A DNA stretch of 64,000 bases from NCBI RefSeq assembly GCF_002847445.1, contig NZ_CP025430.1, positions 496,001-560,000 on the forward strand, read 5' to 3'. Position 1 is the stretch's first letter. Every line of letters starts with the position of its first letter. The stretch is from Paracoccus zhejiangensis. GTDB lineage: Bacteria > Pseudomonadota > Alphaproteobacteria > Rhodobacterales > Rhodobacteraceae. This document shows positions 9,169-18,965 of this stretch, in pieces. Both the position numbers and the translations under genes were made by a program. The notes beneath the pieces were generated by a model. That model did no database searches. It had not been told where the DNA came from and was given only the letters and a program-made list of their open reading frames with translations.

Positions 9169-10458
9169 TCAGACTTCCTCGATCCGGAGTTCCACCGGCT
9201 CGCCCGAGAGGACACCGGTGCGGGGCAGGGCCTCGATGGCGTGGTCGATGGCCTCGGGCGTGGTCTTGTGGGTGACGATCAGCACCGGCACCCGGTCATC
9301 CTCGCCATGGCCATATTGCCGCATCCGGTCGATCGAGATGCCGGCATCGCCCAGAACCGAGGCCACCTTGGCCAGCGCGCCGGGTTTGTCCTGAAGCTCC
9401 ATCCGCATGTAATAGGCGGCCGGAACGGCGGTGCGGGCGGGCTGGGCGTTCTTTAACCCGTCAGCCGGCTGGCCGAAGACCGGCAGGCGCACGCCACGGG
9501 CGATCTCGACGATGTCGGACATGACGGCGCTGGCGGTCGGACCTTCGCCGGCCCCGGCACCGCGCAGCACGATCTGGCCGACGCTGTCGCCCTCGATCAC
9601 CACCATGTTGGTGCCGCCATGCAGCTGCCCCAGCGGGCTTTCGGCGGGCACGAGGCAGGGCGACATGCGCTGTTCCAGCCCGCGCGCGGTCATCTGCGCC
9701 ACGCCCAGAAGCTTGATCTTGTAACCCATGTCATGGGCGCGGCGGATATCGTCGATGCTGACGCGCTCGATCCCCTCGATCTCGACGCCGTCGAAATCGA
9801 CCTTGGTGCCGAAGGCGATGGCCGAGAGGATGGCGAGCTTGTGGCTGGCATCGATGCCGCCCACGTCCAGCGTCGGATCGGCCTCGAGATAGCCCAGTTG
9901 CCGGGCCTCCTCGAACACCGTGTCATAGGGCAGGCCGGCGCTTTCCATCCGCGTCAGGATGTAATTGCAGGTGCCGTTCATCACGCCCATGACGCGGGTG
10001 ATGCCATTGCCAGCGAGCGATTCCGTCATCGTCTTGATGACCGGGATGCCGCCCGCCACCGCCGCCTCGAAGCGGATCACCCGGCCGAGGCTTTCGGCCA
10101 GCGAGGCCAGCTCCTGGCCATGCACCGCCAAGAGCGCCTTGTTCGCCGTGACCACATCCTTGCCGGCGCGCAAAGCGGCCTCGATGCTGTCCTTGGCGAT
10201 GCCGGCATCGCCGCCGATCAGCTCGACATAGACATCCACGTCATCGCGCACGGCCAGCGCCATCGGATCATCGACCCAGGTGATCGCCGACAGGTCGGCA
10301 TCGCGGTTCTTCATCCGGTCGCGGGCCGAGACCGCCGTGATGGCGATCGGGCGGCCCGAGCGTGCGGCCAGCAGATCGACATGTTTCTGCACGATCTTGA
10401 CCACACCGATCCCGACCGTGCCGAGCCCGGCGATGCCAAGGCGTAGGGGCGCTGACAT
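9169..10458 (-). CDS. hom: Homoserine dehydrogenase
   Basis: This 429-residue enzyme reduces aspartate semialdehyde to homoserine for threonine, methionine and isoleucine synthesis. The N-terminal Rossmann motif GLGTVGIGV is at residues 10-18, the catalytic core holds GGIPVIKT and the Lys/Asp set around GILNGTCNYI-like MGVMNGTCNYILT, and a C-terminal ACT domain starts near 350 (QDKPGALAKVASVLGD), suggesting feedback control. The start at 10458 gives MSAPLRLGIAGLG; longer frames upstream run into the next gene. A 16-bp palindrome lies 47 bases upstream. Confidence 0.96.
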   Translation of the reverse strand: MSAPLRLGIAGLGTVGIGVVKIVQKHVDLLAARSGRPIAITAVSARDRMKNRDADLSAITWVDDPMALAVRDDVDVYVELIGGDAGIAKDSIEAALRAGKDVVTANKALLAVHGQELASLAESLGRVIRFEAAVAGGIPVIKTMTESLAGNGITRVMGVMNGTCNYILTRMESAGLPYDTVFEEARQLGYLEADPTLDVGGIDASHKLAILSAIAFGTKVDFDGVEIEGIERVSIDDIRRAHDMGYKIKLLGVAQMTARGLEQRMSPCLVPAESPLGQLHGGTNMVVIEGDSVGQIVLRGAGAGEGPTASAVMSDIVEIARGVRLPVFGQPADGLKNAQPARTAVPAAYYMRMELQDKPGALAKVASVLGDAGISIDRMRQYGHGEDDRVPVLIVTHKTTPEAIDHAIEALPRTGVLSGEPVELRIEEV

Positions 10459-10504
10459 GATGTCCCTCTTGTTCCGTATCGGCAGGGTGTTAGCGCGGAC
10501 GAGG

Positions 10505-10520
10505 GCGCGTTGCAACGCGC
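10505..10520. promoter_or_regulatory. 16-bp perfect palindrome upstream of hom
   Basis: GCGCGTTGCAACGCGC reads identically on both strands and sits 47 bases before the hom start and 13 bases beyond the stop of the methyltransferase gene. It could be an operator for a dimeric regulator or a short hairpin. No regulator is identified. Confidence 0.35.
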
Positions 10521-10532
10521 GAAAGCACCGGC

Positions 10533-11000
10533 CTACAGCCAGCGGCGGATGCGGCTTGCATATTCGGGGTAGTCCTGCGGAAAGGCCGCCGTCAGCCGCG
10601 CCTCTTCCGGCCCGATGAAGCGGCGATTGATGATCCAGACGAAAACCGGGATCAGGACCAGCGCGGTCAGGGCGCGGAAGGCGAGGCAGAGGCCCACGAG
10701 CAGCAAGGCATCGCCGAGATAGATGGGATTGCGCGAGAACCGGAACGGCCCGCCGGTGATCAGCCGCGCGGGTTGGCCATGCGGGTTGACGGTGGTGTTC
10801 GCGCGGCGAAAGTGCAGCACCGCCCAGAGCATCAGGCCAAGCGAGACCAGCACCAGAAGCCAACCGAGTGCGACAAATAGCGCGGCACCCGAGGGCAGCA
10901 GGCGACCGATCAGCCAGATGGCGACGGCAAACCCCAGCGTCCAGACCGGCGGGTAATCCGCGGACACGGGCCAGCCGGGTTTGCCCTCACGCCTCGACAT
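10533..11000 (-). CDS. PEMT/ICMT-like membrane methyltransferase family protein
   Basis: The protein has 155 residues from the ATG at 11000. It has about four hydrophobic segments and the family motif GGPFRFSRNPIYLGD (about residues 85-99) plus a C-terminal EEARL...YPEYASRIRRWL. Proteins of this fold include isoprenylcysteine carboxyl methyltransferases and phospholipid methyltransferases, but many bacterial members have no known substrate. Its start overlaps the 3' end of the upstream gene by 14 bases. A start at 11051 is possible but would deepen the overlap. Confidence 0.7.
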   Translation of the reverse strand: MSRREGKPGWPVSADYPPVWTLGFAVAIWLIGRLLPSGAALFVALGWLLVLVSLGLMLWAVLHFRRANTTVNPHGQPARLITGGPFRFSRNPIYLGDALLLVGLCLAFRALTALVLIPVFVWIINRRFIGPEEARLTAAFPQDYPEYASRIRRWL

Positions 11001-11511
11001 CGTCCCAGCCCAGCCATTCGCCATCGATCCCGGTGGCCCGCATGATGCCAACCACCCGCCGCGCGGTTTTCAGCGTCATGGCGTGCACCGCCATCACCTC
11101 CTCGACGCCCATATCATCGGGAAAGCTTTCGCCACGGGTGTTGATGAAGGTCGGATGCCATTGCCCCGGTTCCTTGCCGCGCCGCCACGAGGCATGGCAG
11201 AGCAGGTTGCGCTTCATCCGGATCTCGGCCAGCACCCCGGCCAGTTCCTGCCGCTCCGCCATCCGGCCGTTGCGCAGCGCGGCGAGGAAGCTGTCGATCA
11301 GCGTGCCAAGCGTGTCATCGGCGATATCCTCCATCCGGCGCAGCCATTTCTGCATCGCCTTCTCGCTGACCTCCTCGCCGAGGTCCTTGCGGGTCAGCGA
11401 GAAGATGGCGCGCTTCAGGGCTTCCTCGAGGAAACCGAAGGCGGAAACGGCATGGCCGATGGCGGTGGCCATCTCGTCGGACAGGCGGTCGGGGGCGCGG
11501 GGTATGGTCAT
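10987..11511 (-). CDS. Uncharacterised 174-residue protein
   Basis: A soluble, largely helical protein with no signal peptide and no motif that I can name. It contains several charged amphipathic stretches (for example EEVSEKAMQKWLRRMED) and conserved-looking W/H residues near the C terminus (WRRGKEPGQWHP, GEWLGWDD). It overlaps the methyltransferase start by 14 bases and lies downstream of a good terminator for the mutase gene, so it probably has its own promoter. The function is unknown. Confidence 0.7.
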   Translation of the reverse strand: MTIPRAPDRLSDEMATAIGHAVSAFGFLEEALKRAIFSLTRKDLGEEVSEKAMQKWLRRMEDIADDTLGTLIDSFLAALRNGRMAERQELAGVLAEIRMKRNLLCHASWRRGKEPGQWHPTFINTRGESFPDDMGVEEVMAVHAMTLKTARRVVGIMRATGIDGEWLGWDDVEA

Positions 11512-11530
11512 GGGCCTGATCTAGTCACAG

Positions 11531-11553
11531 AAAAGGGGGGCTGTCTGCCCCCC
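11531..11553 (-). terminator. Rho-independent terminator downstream of the mutase gene
   Basis: On the minus strand GGGGGGC, a five-base loop and GCCCCCC are followed by TTTT (plus coordinates 11553 to 11531). It lies 70 bases beyond the methylmalonyl-CoA mutase stop and before the 174-residue gene, so it should insulate the two. Confidence 0.7.
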
Positions 11554-11555
11554 TC

Positions 11556-11602
11556 TTGGCCTTCGGCCAATTCACCCCCCGAGGATATTTCCGCGAGAAA
11601 GA
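11556..11602 (+). repeat. Hairpin plus GGATATTT-box element, copy 2
   Basis: TTGGCC-TTC-GGCCAA (11556-11570) is followed by a C-run, GAGGATATTT and GCGAGAAAGAG. The layout matches the elements at 6147, 26554 and 55433. It lies in the spacer between the mutase gene and its terminator hairpin. Confidence 0.5.
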
Positions 11603-11622
11603 GGGGGGCAATGTGTCCCGGG

Positions 11623-13767
11623 TCAGGCCGCGCGGGCCTGGCGGATCAGCTGAAGGATATCGGCGGCGGCAGCGGGGATATTGGTGCCGGGGCCGAAGAT
11701 CGCCTTGACGCCCGCCGCTTTCAGGAAGTCGTAATCCTGCTGCGGGATGACGCCGCCGCAGATCACCAGGATCTCGCCCGCGCCCTGCGCCTTCAGCGCC
11801 TCGATCAGCTTCGGTGCCAGCGTCTTGTGACCGGCGGCCTGCGACGAGATGCCGATGACATGCACGTCATTGTCCACCGCGTCCTGTGCCGCCTCTTCCG
11901 GGGTCTGGAACAGCGGGCCGACATCGACATCGAAACCGATATCGGCGAAGGCCGTGGCGATCACCTTGGCGCCGCGGTCATGACCGTCCTGACCCATCTT
12001 CACCACCAGCATGCGCGGGCGGCGGCCTTCCTCTTCGGCGAATTTCTCGACATCGCGCTGGATGGCGGCAAAGCCCTCGTCGCCCTCGTAGGCGGCGCCA
12101 TAGACACCGGCCAGCGTCTTCACCTCGGCGCGGTGACGACCGAAGATCTTTTCCATAGCCATGCTGATTTCTCCGACTGAGGCACGGGCACGGGCGGCCT
12201 CGACGGCCGCCTCGAGCAGGTTGCCGCCATCCTTGGCGCGGCGGGTAAGTTCCTCGAGCGCGGCCTGGGTGGCGGCCTCGTCGCGGCTGGCGCGGATCCT
12301 TTCCAGCCGGGCGATCTGGGCGTCGCGCACGGCCATGTTGTCGATGTCGAGGATGTCGAGCAGGTCTTCCTTGTCCTTGCGATACTTGTTCACGCCGACG
12401 ATGACCTCTTGCCCGCGATCGATCATCGCCTGCCGCCGGGCCGCCGATTCCTCGATCCTCAGCTTGGGCATGCCCGAGGCGACAGCCTTGGTCATGCCGC
12501 CCATCTCCTCGACCTCCTCGATCAGCGCCCAGGCCTTCTCGGCCAGTTCCGCCGTCAGGCTTTCGATGTAATAGGAGCCCGCCAGCGGATCGACGACATG
12601 GGTGATGCCGGTTTCTTCCTGCAGGATCAGCTGGGTGTTCCGCGCGATCCGGGCCGAGAAGTCGGTGGGCAGGGCGATGGCCTCGTCCAGCGCATTGGTG
12701 TGCAGCGACTGGGTGCCGCCAAGCGCCGCCGACATGGCCTCGTAAGCGGTGCGGATGACGTTGTTATAGGGGTCCTGCTCCTGCAGGCTGACGCCCGAGG
12801 TCTGGCAATGGGTGCGCAGCATGAGCGAGCTTTGCTTTTTCGCGCCGAATTCCGACATGATCCGGTGCCACAGCATCCGCGCCGCGCGCAGCTTGGCGAT
12901 CTCCATGAAGAAGTTCATGCCGATGGCGAAGAAGAAGCTGAGCCGTCCGGCGAAGACATCGACATCCATGCCCGCCGCGATGGCCGCGCGCACATATTCG
13001 CGCCCGTCGGCCAGCGTATAGGCCAGTTCCTGCACCAGGTTCGCCCCGGCTTCCTGCATGTGATAGCCGGAAATCGAGATCGAGTTGAACTTGGGCATCT
13101 CGTTCGAGGTGTATTCGATGATGTCGGCGATGATCCGCATCGAGGGTTCGGGCGGATAGACATAGGTGTTCCGCACCATGAACTCTTTCAGGATGTCGTT
13201 CTGGATGGTGCCCGACAGCACGGCGCGGGAATGGCCCTGTTCCTCGCCCGCGACGATGAAGCTGGCGAGGATCGGGATCACCGCGCCGTTCATGGTCATC
13301 GAGACCGACACCTTGTCCAGCGGGATGCCGTCAAAGAGGATCTTCATGTCCTCGACGGAATCGATGGCCACCCCGGCCTTGCCAACGTCGCCCTCGACGC
13401 GCGGGTGGTCGCTGTCATAGCCGCGATGGGTGGCGAGGTCGAAGGCCACCGACACGCCCTGCTGCCCGGCGGCGAGGTTGCGGCGATAGAAGGCGTTCGA
13501 TTCCTCGGCGGTCGAGAAGCCGGCATATTGCCGGATGGTCCAGGGCCGGCCCGCATACATCGTGGCGCGTGGCCCACGGGTGAAGGGGGCGATGCCGGGC
13601 AGGCTGTTCATATGCGCCAGCCCGTCGGTATCCTCGGCCGTGTAGAGCGGCTTGACGGTGATGCCTTCCAGCGTGTCCCAGTTCAGGCTGTCGGGCGATT
13701 GGCCCTTCAATTCCTTCGCGGCCAGCGTCTGCCAGTCGGCCAGTGTCGGTTTCGTGTCGTCGGTCAT
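11623..13767 (-). CDS. scpA: Methylmalonyl-CoA mutase
   Basis: This 714-residue single-chain enzyme converts (R)-methylmalonyl-CoA to succinyl-CoA using adenosylcobalamin. The N-terminal barrel carries [21 protein letters not shown] (about 64-84), the catalytic-domain hallmark TLTINGTA-like region [10 protein letters not shown], and the C-terminal B12 domain has the DxHxxG signature in [11 protein letters not shown] (about residues 593-603) and [11 protein letters not shown]. It shares a strand with pccA and pccB, which supply methylmalonyl-CoA. No epimerase gene is seen nearby. It is divergent from the DUF4174 gene, 60 bases away. The older symbol mcm is also used. Confidence 0.96.
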   Translation of the reverse strand: MTDDTKPTLADWQTLAAKELKGQSPDSLNWDTLEGITVKPLYTAEDTDGLAHMNSLPGIAPFTRGPRATMYAGRPWTIRQYAGFSTAEESNAFYRRNLAAGQQGVSVAFDLATHRGYDSDHPRVEGDVGKAGVAIDSVEDMKILFDGIPLDKVSVSMTMNGAVIPILASFIVAGEEQGHSRAVLSGTIQNDILKEFMVRNTYVYPPEPSMRIIADIIEYTSNEMPKFNSISISGYHMQEAGANLVQELAYTLADGREYVRAAIAAGMDVDVFAGRLSFFFAIGMNFFMEIAKLRAARMLWHRIMSEFGAKKQSSLMLRTHCQTSGVSLQEQDPYNNVIRTAYEAMSAALGGTQSLHTNALDEAIALPTDFSARIARNTQLILQEETGITHVVDPLAGSYYIESLTAELAEKAWALIEEVEEMGGMTKAVASGMPKLRIEESAARRQAMIDRGQEVIVGVNKYRKDKEDLLDILDIDNMAVRDAQIARLERIRASRDEAATQAALEELTRRAKDGGNLLEAAVEAARARASVGEISMAMEKIFGRHRAEVKTLAGVYGAAYEGDEGFAAIQRDVEKFAEEEGRRPRMLVVKMGQDGHDRGAKVIATAFADIGFDVDVGPLFQTPEEAAQDAVDNDVHVIGISSQAAGHKTLAPKLIEALKAQGAGEILVICGGVIPQQDYDFLKAAGVKAIFGPGTNIPAAAADILQLIRQARAA

Positions 13768-13827
13768 GTCTTATCCGTCCTTTCGTCCCGGCCCGTCTGC
13801 CCTATATTCCAAGGGAAAGAGGTGCCG

Positions 13828-14349
13828 ATGAATCTGAGACCCGTTCTGATGGTGATGCTTCTGGCCGCGATGGGGCCGGGGAAATCCGGTGCCTTGCCCG
13901 AGGCTGCGGAGGTTGCGCCCGAGGCGCAGCCCGAGGTTCAACCCGAGCCGGCACCCGAGGTGGTGCCCGAACCCGTGGCGCCCGAACTGGTGATCATGGA
14001 TGCCGCGCAAGCCACGCCGGAAGAATTCCTGTGGCAGCGCCGCCCGGTCGTGGTCTTTGCCGACACCCCGCAGGACCCGGCCTTCGTCGAGCAGATGAAT
14101 GCCATCACCGCCCGCGCCGCCCTCTTGGCCGAGCGGGACGTGGTGGTGATCACCGATACCGCACCCGATTCGCGAACTGTCTGGCGCAACACCCTGCATC
14201 CGCGCGGTTTTTCGCTGGTCCTCATGGACAAGGACGGGCAGGTCAAGCTGCGCAAGCCCCTGCCCTGGAGCGGGCGCGAGATCGGCCGGGCCATCGACAA
14301 GTTCCCCCTGCGCCGGCAGGAGATCGGCCGGGCGGGGGTGCTGCCCTAG
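13828..14349 (+). CDS. DUF4174 domain-containing exported protein
   Basis: The protein has 173 residues and starts at ATG 13828 after AAAGAGGTGCCG. A hydrophobic signal-like N terminus (about residues 5-20) leads into a Pro/Glu/Ala-rich linker built on PEA/PEV repeats (about 25-55). The C-terminal domain (about 60-165) has the thioredoxin-like layout of DUF4174: VVFADTPQDPAFVEQM, then LVLMDKDGQVKLRKP. No CxxC pair is present, so a redox role is not supported. It is divergent from the mutase gene. Confidence 0.75.
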   Translation: MNLRPVLMVMLLAAMGPGKSGALPEAAEVAPEAQPEVQPEPAPEVVPEPVAPELVIMDAAQATPEEFLWQRRPVVVFADTPQDPAFVEQMNAITARAALLAERDVVVITDTAPDSRTVWRNTLHPRGFSLVLMDKDGQVKLRKPLPWSGREIGRAIDKFPLRRQEIGRAGVLP

Positions 14350-14395
14350 CCGGATGGCGCGCATCGGGCGGAACTCTGGGGTTTGATGCAAAATA

Positions 14396-14424
14396 TTGTG
14401 GAACTGCGCGGCCTGACCTATATT
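14396..14424 (+). promoter_or_regulatory. Candidate sigma-70 promoter for the 65-residue gene
   Basis: TTGTGG (14396-14401) and TATATT (14419-14424) are separated by exactly 17 bases in a locally AT-rich stretch. The downstream ATG at 14468 is 43 bases further on. This is one of the best matches to -35/-10 consensus in the window. Confidence 0.55.
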
Positions 14425-14467
14425 GTTGGTAACGGCGGACAGATCCGCTGCGACGGAGGATGGCGCG

Positions 14468-14665
14468 ATGACGAATTCGGCAGTCGAGAAACGGTCCCCG
14501 CAGGACTTGCGGACGCGGGTCTCGCGCGAGTTCCGCGAGGAGCGCGAGGCCGCTGCGCGCGACAAGCCAGCCGGAAAGCCGGCCCGCCGCCGCGCGAATG
14601 ACATTACCAGCGCCATCGGACTGACCCCCATCACTGGCCTCTCGGGTCCGAAGATCGCGTATTGA
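14468..14665 (+). CDS. Small uncharacterised basic protein (65 residues)
   Basis: The ATG at 14468 follows GGAGG by eight bases and a good promoter by 43 bases. The product is strongly charged and basic (RTRVSREFREEREAAARDK, then PARRRAND), ending TPITGLSGPKIAY, with no membrane segment. The 3' end overlaps the convergent 211-residue gene by 35 bases, so the transcripts would be antisense at their ends. I do not recognise a family. The promoter and ribosome binding site are the main reasons to accept it. Confidence 0.6.
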   Translation: MTNSAVEKRSPQDLRTRVSREFREEREAAARDKPAGKPARRRANDITSAIGLTPITGLSGPKIAY

Positions 14666-15266
14666 CGGCAACCGTAAGGTCGCCCTCGATCTCGCGCCGC
14701 CGGCGTGCCAGTGCCGCCTCGACCTCGCGACGACCGCCCTTGACGCTGGCGGTCAGGATCTCCATCGCGTCGAGCCCGGTTTCCAGCGTCTCCTCGTTCA
14801 GCAGCACATAGTCCCGGAACATCTCGGCCGCGCGGCGGGGATAGTCCTTGGCATTGCTGCGAATGTCCTGCGCCAGCGCGGCGCGCACGGCCAGCAGGCG
14901 GTAGTAGCGCACCACCGGATCGATGGCCCATTCGGGCAGCATGTGCACCTCTTCCACGATGGCGCGGAAGATGCGGTCATTGGCGTCATGGGGCAGGATC
15001 GGCAGGTAATCCTCGTCGCTGATCAGCGGCCGCGCTTCCAGCCCGCCGGCATCGCTCTGGCGTTCCAGCGCGACGACATGGGCCCTGATCTCGGCCAGCA
15101 GCGCGCGCTGGATGTCGTCGATCCGCTCGTTGCGCAAGAGCTTGTCGCGGCGGCGCGACAGGGCATGCGTCCAGAACCAGCCAGCCGCGACCACGCCACC
15201 GCCGACAAGGGCGGTGACGAGGGATGCGACGACCCGGTCGTTCAGAAGGAGCGCCTGCCAGTCCAA
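14631..15266 (-). CDS. Uncharacterised membrane-anchored protein (211 residues)
   Basis: One N-terminal transmembrane segment (about residues 12-33) is followed by a basic patch (SRRRDKLLRNERID) and a long, mostly helical soluble region. A coiled-coil-like ending (REVEALARRRREIEGDL) closes it. It starts four bases after the pccA stop on the same strand and is likely the distal gene of that transcript. No catalytic motif is visible. The function is unknown. Confidence 0.75.
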   Translation of the reverse strand: MDWQALLLNDRVVASLVTALVGGGVVAAGWFWTHALSRRRDKLLRNERIDDIQRALLAEIRAHVVALERQSDAGGLEARPLISDEDYLPILPHDANDRIFRAIVEEVHMLPEWAIDPVVRYYRLLAVRAALAQDIRSNAKDYPRRAAEMFRDYVLLNEETLETGLDAMEILTASVKGGRREVEAALARRRREIEGDLTVAVNTRSSDPRGQ

Positions 15267-15270
15267 GGGC

Positions 15271-17319
<2,049 letters not shown>

Positions 17320-17354
17320 GGCTGTCCCTGCGGATTGTCTTGAGACGGAAAACG

Positions 17355-17389
17355 AAAAACGCCGCCCCCGCGATGTGCGGGAACGGCGT
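17355..17389 (-). terminator. Intrinsic terminator between lipoprotein gene and pccA
   Basis: Read on the minus strand, ACGCCG-TTCCCGC, a short loop and GCGGGGG-CGGCGT form a stem of 13 positions with one or two mismatches, followed by TTTTCG. It sits 51 bases after the stop of the 74-residue lipoprotein gene and 36 bases before pccA. Confidence 0.7.
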
Positions 17390-17439
17390 CAAGGGTCGGG
17401 GATGCTGCGGCAGCCGGCTGGCCGCGCAGGATCAGGCTG

Positions 17440-17664
17440 TTACTGGCAGAGGCGAACGTCGTCGCAAAGCGCACCGCCGGCAGCGCCGATGGCAGCAGCC
17501 TTGTAGTAGTCGCTTTCCTCGCGGCCGCCGACATGGGCAGCGGTCGCGCCGACAGCGGCGCCGATGATGGCGCGGTCGGTGTCGGTCGGGTTGATCCCCT
17601 GGGTGCAGCCGGCCACGGCAAAGCCGAGCGCGGCAATGGCTGCGAAAGTTGCGGATTTACGCAT
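17440..17664 (-). CDS. Small glycine-zipper lipoprotein (74 residues)
   Basis: An N-terminal lipobox (AVAGC, Cys19) follows a short signal peptide. The mature part has a Gly/Ala zipper (AIIGAAVGATAAHVGG and AAAIGAAGGA) of the type found in small outer-membrane lipoproteins, and it ends GGALCDDVRLCQ. It is clearly paralogous to the neighbour at 17779, sharing the closing G-A-L-C-D-D-x-x-x-C-Q. The pair of cysteines at the end could form a disulfide. The role is unknown. Confidence 0.75.
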   Translation of the reverse strand: MRKSATFAAIAALGFAVAGCTQGINPTDTDRAIIGAAVGATAAHVGGREESDYYKAAAIGAAGGALCDDVRLCQ

Positions 17665-17778
17665 GGAAGTGATCCTTTGGTTTGCTCGATGGACGGAACT
17701 GAACCGCCCCGTCTTGACCGAACTGCAACCCCCGCGACGGCCGTTGGTTCCGGCGCCGCGGGTTCACGGTTGCGTTGA

Positions 17779-18018
17779 TCAGTAGCGACGCTGGCAGACG
17801 CCGGCGTCGTCGCACAGTGCACCGGCTGCACCACCCAGAGCCGCGCCGGTCGCGATGTCTTCGTCAAGCGCTTTGGCGATGACGGCACCGGCGACAGCAC
17901 CGCCAGCAGCGCGCTGCGCGTCGGGCGACAGGCCGGTCTGGTAGCCGGGGGCGCAGGCCGCCAGAGTGGCCGCAACGACGAGGGCGCCCGAAAGGCGGAA
18001 AAGGGTCGAGATTTGCAT
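17779..18018 (-). CDS. Small glycine-zipper lipoprotein, paralogue (79 residues)
   Basis: The signal peptide ends in a lipobox (TLAAC, Cys22). The mature part has the same Gly/Ala-zipper architecture as the gene at 17440 (AAGGAVAGAVIAKAL, GAALGGAAGALCDD), and the C terminus is CDDAGVCQRRY. The two genes lie in tandem, 114 bases apart, which indicates a local duplication. No function is known to me. Confidence 0.75.
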   Translation of the reverse strand: MQISTLFRLSGALVVAATLAACAPGYQTGLSPDAQRAAGGAVAGAVIAKALDEDIATGAALGGAAGALCDDAGVCQRRY

Positions 18019-18145
18019 TGGTCTTCGCCTGTAGTTGAGACCCGCTTGGGGGTCGGTTGTAGGTATGCGCTGAATATTGCACGCGGCAGAGGGCCGTCAA
18101 ACTGACAAGCATGTGACGCGACCTCTATGGGCGGCAAATCGCGCA

Positions 18146-18553
18146 TCAGTCACGTTCCTCTTGATCTTCGTCCCAATCCTCGTCCTCGCCGTCGGCATCA
18201 TCGCCAACCTGCTTGAACAATTGGGGAAAAGAGGCCTCGGCTGCAGCCAGGTCGACCCGCAGCAATTGCTCGTAATCGGTGGGGTCGAGTTGCCCAACTG
18301 CAACAACCTCGCGCCCGATCAGCCAGGAGAGGCGACCGGCATCGAGGTTTCCGCGTTGAAACTCTTCACCTCCGAAATGTTCGATCAGCGCCGCGAGAAA
18401 ACCCTCGTCGGCAGCGCGGTCATGGGCGCGCCGATCACGGAATCGCTCGCGCCGGACGATCGGCGTCGCGCCCTTCTTGTTGACGGCGCGGCGGATGGTG
18501 AACTGGAAGTCTGAACCGGGAAGGCGGCCCGGAAAGCCGCGATGCTTCAGCAT
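18146..18553 (-). CDS. Uncharacterised acidic-tailed protein (135 residues)
   Basis: Translation from the ATG at 18553 gives MLKHRGFPGRLPGSDFQFTI and a soluble protein. The N-terminal half is basic (AVNKKGATPIVRRERFRDRRAHDRAADE), and the C terminus is extremely acidic (GDDADGEDEDWDEDQEERD). A longer frame reaches 18604 but lacks support. It lies between pccB and pccA with other small genes. I do not recognise the family. Confidence 0.65.
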   Translation of the reverse strand: MLKHRGFPGRLPGSDFQFTIRRAVNKKGATPIVRRERFRDRRAHDRAADEGFLAALIEHFGGEEFQRGNLDAGRLSWLIGREVVAVGQLDPTDYEQLLRVDLAAAEASFPQLFKQVGDDADGEDEDWDEDQEERD

Positions 18554-18619
18554 GACACGCCCCCCATGCGGGCGGCCTGCGGGTTGCGCGGGCGGCAGGG
18601 CCACCCGCGCAGAAGGGCG

Positions 18620-18763
18620 TCAGGTGGCGCCGTATTTGCCCTGGTAGACCGGCTCTTGGGTGACCGGGACCATCGGGTCGGTGACGACGACATCGGGCTG
18701 CTGCTGCGCGCAGGCGGCCAGGACGCCGACCAGCACGAGGGCAAAGGCGAGTTTCTTCGACAT
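18620..18763 (-). CDS. Very small lipoprotein (47 residues)
   Basis: ATG at 18763 (minus strand) is preceded by AGGAG at good distance (AGGAGCTTGCAGATATG). The translation starts MSKKLAFALVLVGVLAACAQ, with a clear signal peptide and lipobox (LAAC, Cys18), then a short Pro/Val/Gln-rich mature part that ends YQGKYGAT. Its length is below usual ORF cut-offs, so annotation pipelines may miss it. It lies 202 bases downstream of pccB on the same strand. Confidence 0.65.
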   Translation of the reverse strand: MSKKLAFALVLVGVLAACAQQQPDVVVTDPMVPVTQEPVYQGKYGAT

Positions 18764-18965
18764 ATCTGCAAGCTCCTGTTTCGCGGGCCGCGCACGGCCC
18801 GACTGCTCGGGTTGACACCGGCGTCTTCACGCGCCGGACAATCCACCTTAGCCACGGGCCTCGCGCCGAAACAGTTTCCAGGCTGGCGCGGCGACAGATG
18901 CCAACCGCCCTGTGGCGGCGCTGCATCATTCACGGATTCGTGCAAATGCGTCATTCTGGGCGACC

